A stretch of DNA of 41,067 nt from Stenotrophomonas geniculata ATCC 19374 = JCM 13324 (lineage in GTDB: Bacteria; Pseudomonadota; Gammaproteobacteria; Xanthomonadales; Xanthomonadaceae), in assembly GCF_001431625.1 (NCBI RefSeq), contig NZ_LLXT01000158.1:1-41067 (forward strand), written 5' to 3'. The position numbers and the translations under genes were made by a program. The notes below the pieces were generated by a model that was given only the letters and a program-made list of their open reading frames with translations, made no database searches and had not been told where the DNA came from. This document shows, piece by piece, positions 35,597 through 41,067 of the stretch (positions are counted from its first letter, which is position 1; every line of letters starts with the position of its first letter).

Positions 35597-36199
35597 ATGA
35601 CTTCGATCCGCCCGCTCTGCGCCGCGCTGCTGGCCCTTTCCCTGGCCGGCCCCGCCGTGGCCGCCAGTGAGCCGCCGTCGCCCCGTACCAGTGCCTCTGG
35701 TGCAGCTGCCCTGGACGCACCGATCGACCTGAAGCGCTTCATGGGCACCTGGTATGTGATCGGCCGCGTGCCGAACTTCATCGAACGTGGCCATGTCGCC
35801 AGCGTCAACGAGTACGAGCTGCGCGACGCGCACAAGGTCGGCATCACCTACCGCTACCGTGATGGCTTCGGCGAACCGCTGCAGGAAGTGCGTGCCCGCG
35901 CCAGCGTCGACCCGGACAGCGGCAACCACGGCTGGCGCACCTGGTTCTACCGCGTCGTGCCGACCCATTCGCGGGTGCTGGAAGTGGCGCCGGATTACTC
36001 GTGGGCGCTGATCGGCTACCCCGGCCGTGAGATGGCCTGGATCTTCTCGCGCACGCCGGACATGGACAAGGCGCTGTACAAGGAGCTGGCCGAACGCCTG
36101 CGCGACGAGTACGGCGTGAACACCGACAAGCTCAAGCGCGTACCGCAGCACCCGGAACAGGTCGGGAAGCTGGGCTACGAAGTGCCGAACGTGCGTTGA
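35597..36199 (+). CDS. Lipocalin family protein (Blc-like)
   Basis: Small beta-barrel that binds hydrophobic ligands such as fatty acids or lysophospholipids. It has 200 residues. The N-terminal sequence MTSIRPLCAALLALSLAG ending in AVA is a cleavable signal peptide; no lipobox Cys follows, so the protein should be soluble in the periplasm, unlike E. coli Blc, which is a lipoprotein. The lipocalin signature is GTWYVIGRVPNFIERG (50-65), and LIGYPGREMAWIFSRTP matches the second conserved region of bacterial lipocalins. The longer open frame upstream is a shadow. Confidence 0.88.
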   Translation: MTSIRPLCAALLALSLAGPAVAASEPPSPRTSASGAAALDAPIDLKRFMGTWYVIGRVPNFIERGHVASVNEYELRDAHKVGITYRYRDGFGEPLQEVRARASVDPDSGNHGWRTWFYRVVPTHSRVLEVAPDYSWALIGYPGREMAWIFSRTPDMDKALYKELAERLRDEYGVNTDKLKRVPQHPEQVGKLGYEVPNVR

Positions 36200-36211
36200 T
36201 CGCACGTGGGA

Positions 36212-36235
36212 TTGCCGGCCAGCGGCCGGCACTAC
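36212..36235 (-). repeat. SMAG element
   Basis: TTGCCGGCC/GGCCGGCA palindrome ending in CTAC, 12 bp after the lipocalin stop. Confidence 0.85.
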
Positions 36236-36244
36236 CCGAACGAG

Positions 36245-36265
36245 ATGCCGGGCGCCGCCCGGCAT
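36245..36265. terminator. Hairpin between convergent lipocalin and metI genes
   Basis: ATGCCGGGC (36245-36253) pairs perfectly with GCCCGGCAT (36257-36265), loop GCC. It is followed on the plus strand by TCTGTTAT. A weak T-rich tail makes termination likely but not certain. Confidence 0.55.
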
Positions 36266-36269
36266 TCTG

Positions 36270-36959
36270 TTATCTGCGGCTGTAGTGCGCGACCAGGCGG
36301 TCGCCGAGCATCTGCAGCAGCTGCACCAGGATCAGCAGCAGGACCACGGTGACCAGGGCCACATCGGTGTGCGAGCGCTGGTAGCCGTCGCGGAAGGCCA
36401 GGTCGCCAAGGCCACCGGAGCCGATCGCACCGCCCATCGCGGTGAAACCAATCAGCGCTACCGTGGTGACCGTCGCACCGGCAATCAGGCCGGGGCGCGC
36501 TTCGGGCAGCAGCACGCGGGTGACCAGCTGCCAGGTGGTGGCACCCATCGCCTGGGTCGCCTCGATCACGCCCCGGTCGACTTCACGCAGCGCGGTCTCG
36601 ACCAGGCGCGCATAGAACGGTGCAGCACCGATCACCAGCGGCACGATCGCACCGCGTACACCCAGCGACGTCCCCATCAGGAACAGCGTGACCGGAATCA
36701 GCACGATCATCAGGATGATGAAAGGCACCGAGCGCAGCAGGTTCACCACCAGCGCCAGCACGCCATAGGCGAACGGCCGGCGCTTCATCTGCGGCGCGCC
36801 GAACAGATACAGCAGCACGCCCAGGGGCAGGCCGATGGCCAGGGTAAGCGGCAGCGAACCGAGCAGCATCAGCAGGGTGTCGATGGTGGCCTGGCCGATG
36901 TCGGCCCACTTGCCCGCATCCAGGTGACGGAAGAAGCCGCCGGCAGTAGCGATGATCAT
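36270..36959 (-). CDS. metI: Methionine ABC importer permease MetI
   Basis: Inner-membrane channel subunit, 229 residues with about five membrane segments. The EAA coupling loop is [26 protein letters not shown] in the family position, followed by [16 protein letters not shown]. The start overlaps the metN stop by 4 bp (36956-36959). It is last in the operon; no substrate-binding gene follows. Confidence 0.95.
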   Translation of the reverse strand: MIIATAGGFFRHLDAGKWADIGQATIDTLLMLLGSLPLTLAIGLPLGVLLYLFGAPQMKRRPFAYGVLALVVNLLRSVPFIILMIVLIPVTLFLMGTSLGVRGAIVPLVIGAAPFYARLVETALREVDRGVIEATQAMGATTWQLVTRVLLPEARPGLIAGATVTTVALIGFTAMGGAIGSGGLGDLAFRDGYQRSHTDVALVTVVLLLILVQLLQMLGDRLVAHYSRR

Positions 36960-37963
36960 CGACGCAGCTCCTCAACATGCACGCCGGCGGCCACGAACGC
37001 GGCCTGCGCGGCGGACTGGTCGCCGCCCACCAGGGCGACCACCAGCTGGCCATACGGGGTGTCCTTGATCCGGTCGATACGGCCGGACAGGATGTTGTAG
37101 TCGACCCCGGTCTGGCGCGCGACGCTGCCAAGCAGGGGTTCGTAGGTGTCGCCGCCGAGGAAGGTCAGGCGCACGATGCGGCCGCCGACCACGTCGAAAT
37201 CGCGGTGCAGCGCGCCCTCGTCCACATGCTCCGATTCACTGACGAAACGGCGCGTGGTCGGGTGCTGCGGGTGCAGGAACACGCGGGTGACCGGCCCGGT
37301 CTCGACCATCTGGCCGGCGTCGAGCACGGCCACGCGGTCGCACACACGGCGGATCACATCCATCTCGTGGGTGATCAGCACGATGGTCAGGCCCAGCTCG
37401 CGATTGATCTTCGACAGCAGCGACAGCACCGAGGCCGTGGTCTGCGGGTCGAGCGCACTGGTCGCCTCATCGCACAGCAGGATCTGCGGGCGGGTCGCCA
37501 GCGCGCGGGCGATGCCGACGCGCTGCTTCTGGCCACCGGACAGCTGCGCCGGGTACTTCTGCGCGTGCGCCTCCAGGCCCACGGTCTGCAGCAACTCGGC
37601 CACGCGCGCGTCGATCTCCGCCTTCGGCGTGCCGGCCAGCTCCAGCGGGAAGGCGACATTGCCGGCCACCGTGCGCGAGGACAGCAGGTTGAAGTGCTGG
37701 AAGATCATGCCGATGCGCCGGCGCAGTGCGCGCAGGCCGTCCGCATCCAGTGCGGTGACATCCTCGCCACCGATCAGCAGGCGACCACCGCTGGGCTCTT
37801 CCAGGCGGTTGATCATGCGGATCAGGGTCGACTTGCCGGCGCCGGAATGGCCGATGATGCCGAAGACCTCACCGGCCTCGATGGTCAGGTCCAACGGTTG
37901 CAGCGCGCTGACTTCGCGGCCGGCAACGGCATAGGATTTGTGCAGGCGCTGGAACTCGATCAC
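36956..37963 (-). CDS. metN: Methionine ABC importer ATPase MetN
   Basis: ATP-hydrolysing subunit of the D/L-methionine importer. It has 335 residues. Walker [10 protein letters not shown] is near 38-46, the signature is LSGGQKQR, and Walker B is [15 protein letters not shown]-terminal NIL domain (about 260-335) binds methionine and causes feedback inhibition. It heads a two-gene operon with metI. Confidence 0.96.
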   Translation of the reverse strand: MIEFQRLHKSYAVAGREVSALQPLDLTIEAGEVFGIIGHSGAGKSTLIRMINRLEEPSGGRLLIGGEDVTALDADGLRALRRRIGMIFQHFNLLSSRTVAGNVAFPLELAGTPKAEIDARVAELLQTVGLEAHAQKYPAQLSGGQKQRVGIARALATRPQILLCDEATSALDPQTTASVLSLLSKINRELGLTIVLITHEMDVIRRVCDRVAVLDAGQMVETGPVTRVFLHPQHPTTRRFVSESEHVDEGALHRDFDVVGGRIVRLTFLGGDTYEPLLGSVARQTGVDYNILSGRIDRIKDTPYGQLVVALVGGDQSAAQAAFVAAGVHVEELRR

Positions 37964-38045
37964 GGGCGTGGCTCACCGGCTGGGTGACGGAAGGGGGCGT
38001 GCAGCCTACCAGCGCAGGCGGTCGCGCGCCCGCGCCATGGGCCAG

Positions 38046-38069
38046 AATGTTATTCCTTTTGGTTCTAAG
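38046..38069 (-). promoter_or_regulatory. AT-rich block upstream of metN
   Basis: ATGTTATTCCTTTTGGTTCT is the only AT-rich stretch in the 185-bp gap. It lies about 85 bp before the metN start and is the likeliest promoter or operator region. The TTATTCC core recalls CysB-type sulfur-control sites, but this is only suggestive. Confidence 0.35.
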
Positions 38070-38115
38070 TCGCCCGCGCCGACGCATTGGCTGGGGTTAG
38101 GGCCCCTGCGGGGAC

Positions 38116-38131
38116 CCGACCCCGGGGTCGG
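38116..38131. repeat. 16-bp palindrome of the GGGGTC family
   Basis: CCGACCCCGGGGTCGG is a perfect palindrome that continues to GGGGTCGGATCC (38124-38135), a 12-mer shared with the 40830-40870 element and nearly with 31576-31613. It lies just after the EamA transporter stop codon. Confidence 0.6.
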
Positions 38132-38148
38132 ATCCTGGCCCAACCGGC

Positions 38149-39045
38149 TCAGGGGTGATCCAGCGGCTTCGGCGGCTCCTGCCGGTTCACCCGCTCGCGG
38201 TGCAGCAGGTACAGCCCCGAAGCCACGATGATCGCCGCGCCCACCCAGGTATAGCCATCAGGCAGCTGGCCCCAGAAGGCCAGGTCCCAGCCAATCACCC
38301 AGACCAGCCCGCTGTACTCCAGCGGCGCGATCATCGAGGCCTCGCCCAGCTGGAAGGCCTTGGTCAGGGCGATCTGGCCCAGTGCCCCGGCCAGTCCCAT
38401 GCCGGCGATCAGCGGGGCATGTGCCAGCTGCAGCGGCACCCAACCGGGAATGGACAGCAGCCCGGCACCGATGGCCATGATCACCAGGAACCAGACCACC
38501 ATCGACTGCGAGGTATCGGTGCGGGTCAGCAGGCTGACCGTGATCGCTGCCACGGCATAGGCGGTGGCCGCAGCAAGCACCATCAGCCCCGGTACCGAGA
38601 TGAAGCCATCCACGCCCGGCCGCAGCACCACCAGCACGCCCACCAGGCCGATGCCGATGGCAACCCAGCGCCGCGGCCCGACCCGTTCACCGAGCAGCGG
38701 CACCGAGAGTGCAGCGATCAACAACGGGGCGACGAAATAGATGGTGTAGGCGGTGGACAGCGGCAGGTCGCGCAGGGCGAACACGAAGCAGCCGATCATC
38801 GCCATGCCCAGCCCGCCACGCAGCAGGTGCAGGCCCCAGCGGCGCGGGATCAGCGAGCGCGGGCCGGCGCTGACCAGCACCCACACCAGCACGAACGGCA
38901 ACGAGGCCGCACCACGCAGGAAAGTCACTTCCAGCGTGGGATAGCTGGCCGACAGCTGCTTCATGCCAGCGTCCATCAGCGAGAAACAGGCGACCGCCGC
39001 GACCATCCAGGCCACCGCGCGCGAAGGGGAGCGTTGCACGTTCAT
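38149..39045 (-). CDS. EamA/DMT-superfamily transporter
   Basis: Inner-membrane transporter of 298 residues with ten hydrophobic segments in two EamA repeats (about 10-140 and 155-290). The substrate cannot be deduced. It is divergent from yajQ with a 90-bp gap and upstream of metNI on the same strand, but separated from it by 185 bp, so operon membership is doubtful. Confidence 0.9.
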   Translation of the reverse strand: MNVQRSPSRAVAWMVAAVACFSLMDAGMKQLSASYPTLEVTFLRGAASLPFVLVWVLVSAGPRSLIPRRWGLHLLRGGLGMAMIGCFVFALRDLPLSTAYTIYFVAPLLIAALSVPLLGERVGPRRWVAIGIGLVGVLVVLRPGVDGFISVPGLMVLAAATAYAVAAITVSLLTRTDTSQSMVVWFLVIMAIGAGLLSIPGWVPLQLAHAPLIAGMGLAGALGQIALTKAFQLGEASMIAPLEYSGLVWVIGWDLAFWGQLPDGYTWVGAAIIVASGLYLLHRERVNRQEPPKPLDHP

Positions 39046-39135
39046 GGCCCATTATCGCCGACCGCGCGCCCCGCCGGGCGCCGGGCATGGGCGCCGCGAT
39101 AGAATGGCAGCCACTGAATTCCGCGGAGCCCGCCC

Positions 39136-39618
39136 ATGCCTTCCTTCGACGTCGTGTCCGAAGTCGACACCCACGAGCTGACCAACGCCATCGACCAGGC
39201 CAACCGCGAACTGGCCACCCGCTTCGACTTCAAGGGCGTGGACGCCAAGTTCGAGCGCGATGGCGATGTCATCAACCAGACTGCGCCGACCGAGTTCCAG
39301 CTCAAGCAGATGAACGACATCCTGCGTGCCCGCCTGGCCGCGCGCGGTATCGATGTGCTCAGCCTGGAGTTCGGCGACATCGAGACCAACCTGGCCCAGG
39401 CCCGGCAGAAGATCACCGTCAAGCAGGGCATCGAGCAGAAGATCGCCAAGAAGATCGCTGCCGCGCTGAAGGAAGCCAAGCTGAAGGTCGAAAGCCAGAT
39501 CAACGGCGACAAGCTGCGCGTGCAGGGCAAGAAGCGCGACGACCTGCAGGACGCCATTGCCGTACTCAAGGCAGGCAAGTTCGAGCTGCCGCTGCAGTTC
39601 AACAATTTCCGCGATTGA
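39136..39618 (+). CDS. yajQ: YajQ-family cyclic-di-GMP/nucleotide-binding protein
   Basis: Cytoplasmic protein of 160 residues with two ferredoxin-like domains. MPSFDVVSEVDTHELTNAID and FDFKGVDAKFERDGD are family motifs. In Xanthomonas and Stenotrophomonas, YajQ proteins have been reported to bind cyclic-di-GMP and influence transcription and virulence; that is literature knowledge, not visible here. GCGGAGCCC precedes the ATG as a ribosome binding site. Confidence 0.95.
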   Translation: MPSFDVVSEVDTHELTNAIDQANRELATRFDFKGVDAKFERDGDVINQTAPTEFQLKQMNDILRARLAARGIDVLSLEFGDIETNLAQARQKITVKQGIEQKIAKKIAAALKEAKLKVESQINGDKLRVQGKKRDDLQDAIAVLKAGKFELPLQFNNFRD

Positions 39619-39623
39619 TCTGC

Positions 39624-39646
39624 CCGCCGGGCATGGCCCGGCGGAC
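39624..39646. repeat. Degenerate SMAG palindrome
   Basis: CCGCCGGGC/GCCCGGCGG without an intact GTAG or CTAC foot, between convergent yajQ and the regulator gene. Confidence 0.7.
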
Positions 39647-39653
39647 TGCAACG

Positions 39654-40751
39654 TCAACCGCGCAGCAGCTTGTACAGCGTAGTGCGCGAGATGCCCAGCT
39701 GGCGAGCGGCCAGGCTCAGATTGCCGTCCGCCGCCTGCGCCGCACGGCGCGCCGCTTCACGCTGCTGATCACGCAGCAGCGGTGTATTCATCGTCGCCGC
39801 TGGAGGGCTTTGCGCGCTGCGGCCAGCGACCTTGCGCGGCGCCTGCAGGTGCTGCAGGTAAACCGCACTGCCCTCGCCTACCCGCACCCGATGCGGCGCC
39901 CCGGGTTGCAGCAGGCGCCGCCGCTGCGCGGCACTGGCGCCGGCAAACACGCTTTCCAGGTTCAACAACGGCAATGGCCCCCGACGCGGCAGGCCCAGCA
40001 GGCGCCGCGCAACACGGTTGGCCGCGCGCAGCTGGCCATCCTCCTGCACCGCCAGCAGCCCCTGCAATGGCGACGCCAGCCAGCGCGGATCATGCTGCAG
40101 CGCCAGCAGGTGCACGTCGGCAAGCGCGTGGAACAACCGGTTCTCGCTGGCCAGCGCGGCCTGCCGGAAGTAGCCCTGCAGCAACGAGGGATCGCGCTCA
40201 CCCAGGCCGGTGATATCGATCACCCCGCATACCTGCCCCTCAAGATCATGCAGCGGCTCGCTGAGGCAGAACACCGGCGCAAAGCGCTGCAGGTAGTGCT
40301 CGTTGCCGCGTACCAGCGCCGGCACATCGTCAGCCAGGCTCACCGCCGGGGCGGTAGTACCGATCTCCGTCTCCCCCAGTCGCCGACCGACCTGGATCGG
40401 TCGCAGCAGGGGCGCATCTTCCAGGCCATGGGCCTGTTGCGCGATCACCACGCCTTCGCGATTGGCGCAGAACATCGTCCAGCCACGCCCACCAAAGGCG
40501 GCCCACAACTGTTCCAGCTCCGGCCGCACGCAGCGCGCCAGCCGGCGGTCGCCGGGATCGGAAAGATGCCGGCCATCGCCGAGCAACGGACGGTAGTCCG
40601 GCTCCTGCCCGGGCAACAGGCCTGCCGCGCGTGAACGCAGCCATGACTGCTGCAGTGGGAGCGGCAACACGCCCAGTGAACCCGCATCGCCCTCGGCAAA
40701 AGCGGCACGTGCCGCCACCAACTGCTGTTGCCCGACTGTCGTGGCCATCAT
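39654..40751 (-). CDS. AcoR-like GAF/Fis-HTH regulator lacking the AAA+ domain
   Basis: Transcription regulator of 365 residues from ATG 40751 (40748 is equally possible; no clear ribosome binding site). The N-terminal half resembles the GAF sensor of AcoR-type regulators (TMFCANREGVVIAQQ, ETEIGTTAPAVSLAD, VCGVIDITGLGE). A PAS-like linker (QGLLAVQEDGQLRAANRVAR) follows. The C-terminal Fis-type helix-turn-helix is GNLSLAARQLGISRTTLYKL. No Walker motifs or GAFTGA loop of sigma-54 activators are present between them, so it cannot work as a classical enhancer-binding activator. The open frame runs to the window edge, but that part is repeat DNA. Confidence 0.88.
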   Translation of the reverse strand: MMATTVGQQQLVAARAAFAEGDAGSLGVLPLPLQQSWLRSRAAGLLPGQEPDYRPLLGDGRHLSDPGDRRLARCVRPELEQLWAAFGGRGWTMFCANREGVVIAQQAHGLEDAPLLRPIQVGRRLGETEIGTTAPAVSLADDVPALVRGNEHYLQRFAPVFCLSEPLHDLEGQVCGVIDITGLGERDPSLLQGYFRQAALASENRLFHALADVHLLALQHDPRWLASPLQGLLAVQEDGQLRAANRVARRLLGLPRRGPLPLLNLESVFAGASAAQRRRLLQPGAPHRVRVGEGSAVYLQHLQAPRKVAGRSAQSPPAATMNTPLLRDQQREAARRAAQAADGNLSLAARQLGISRTTLYKLLRG

Positions 40752-40829
40752 GGACGCAGCGTACACCCGCCAGCGGCAACGCCACGTTACGTTCCGACAA
40801 CGGAATGTTTCCGCCAACGGTTCAAACAC

Positions 40830-40870
40830 GGGGTCAGAGGCGTTTTCCTTTGGAAAACGGATCCGACCCC
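40830..40870. repeat. Imperfect GGGGTC-family palindrome
   Basis: GGGGTCAGAGGCGTTTTCC (40830-40848) pairs with 40852-40870, loop TTT, with three mismatches. It is related to the 31576 palindrome and sits about 80 bp upstream of the regulator start. Confidence 0.75.
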
Positions 40871-40906
40871 GTGCCGACCAACAGCGGCGGGAACCTGTCG
40901 AAGGCG

Positions 40907-41016
40907 GGGTGGGTCCGGTTGCGGGGGTGTCAGCCGCATGGGGCCGAGGCATGGCTCGGGGGGGGTGGGGCGGGCGCCCCACCCCCGTCTTGCCGTGTGC
41001 GCCGGGTTGCGCACAC
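40907..41016. repeat. Dispersed multi-hairpin repeat, right copy (inverted)
   Basis: On the minus strand this reads GTGTGCGC/GCGCACAC, then ACGGCAAGAC, then GGTGGGGC/GCCCCACC, then a GAGCCATGCCTC palindrome, then CATGCGGCTGACACCCCCGC: the same order as 81-190. No gene is credible between 40752 and the window end. Confidence 0.7.
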
Positions 41017-41067
41017 CAGGAAGCGGCGACCCAGCCCCCCATGGTGGGTTTACGGCGGTCCCCCAAA

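Noticed and set aside
40752..41066. N-terminal extension of the regulator to the window edge (about 105 residues)
   Set aside because: The added sequence is a translation of the multi-hairpin repeat and of the 40830 palindrome; a similar peptide appears from the copy at 81-190. The conserved protein begins at 40751.

Overview
The window comes from a high-GC gammaproteobacterium of the Stenotrophomonas maltophilia group. Three things support this. A TetR repressor (22080-22739) and the divergent three-gene RND pump match SmeT and SmeDEF in size and sequence as I remember them. The gaps between genes are littered with short palindromes carrying a GTAG tetranucleotide at one foot, the hallmark of the S. 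maltophilia SMAG (REP) family. A broken REP-associated tyrosine transposase (RAYT) sits among its apparent cognate SMAGs. The genes are core chromosomal functions. I see no prophage, insertion sequence, CRISPR array, tRNA or rRNA.

Layout. 1-549: a gene-free stretch with three separate structured repeats. 550-7681 (minus): cell-elongation operon mreB-mreC-mreD-mrdA-rodA followed by a second rodA-like gene. 7965-8903 (plus): PfkB-type kinase ending in a perfect 17-bp hairpin that contains its stop codon. 9090-13508 (minus): HAD phosphatase, unknown lipoprotein, M1 aminopeptidase and ubiE. 13589-15401 (plus): Fcy1-like deaminase, two small unknown genes and a low-affinity iron permease homologue. 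15404-16051: SMAGs around the frameshifted RAYT. 16069-22739: smeF-smeE-smeD (minus) and divergent smeT (plus). 22785-23777: Gfo/Idh oxidoreductase. 23832-25817 (minus): hslV-hslU. 25892-28861 (minus): DUF3079 gene, then lptM-dapF-DUF484-xerC in the order known from E. coli. 28944-35073: DUF454 protein, oligopeptidase B-like protease, aminotransferase (plus) and prolyl oligopeptidase. 35143-36199: small membrane protein and divergent lipocalin. 36270-37963 (minus): metN-metI without an adjacent metQ. 38149-39045 (minus): EamA transporter. 39136-39618 (plus): yajQ. 39654-40751 (minus): AcoR-like regulator lacking an ATPase domain. 40752-41067: gene-free, with a palindrome and an inverted second copy of the repeat seen at 81-190.

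Working together: the mre/mrd genes form the elongasome (MreB filament, MreCD bridge, PBP2 transpeptidase, RodA glycosyltransferase). SmeDEF is a tripartite drug efflux pump controlled by SmeT from an overlapping operator and promoter. HslUV is an ATP-dependent protease. DapF supplies meso-diaminopimelate for peptidoglycan. MetNI is the membrane and ATPase part of a methionine importer.

The least explained material lies outside the genes: several distinct families of palindromic or multi-hairpin DNA, some of them inside operons (hslV-hslU, smeE-smeF) or coding sequence (mreC), plus two paired structured repeats at the window ends. Start codons were chosen by family length, ribosome binding sites and overlap with neighbours. 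Nothing was searched against a database.
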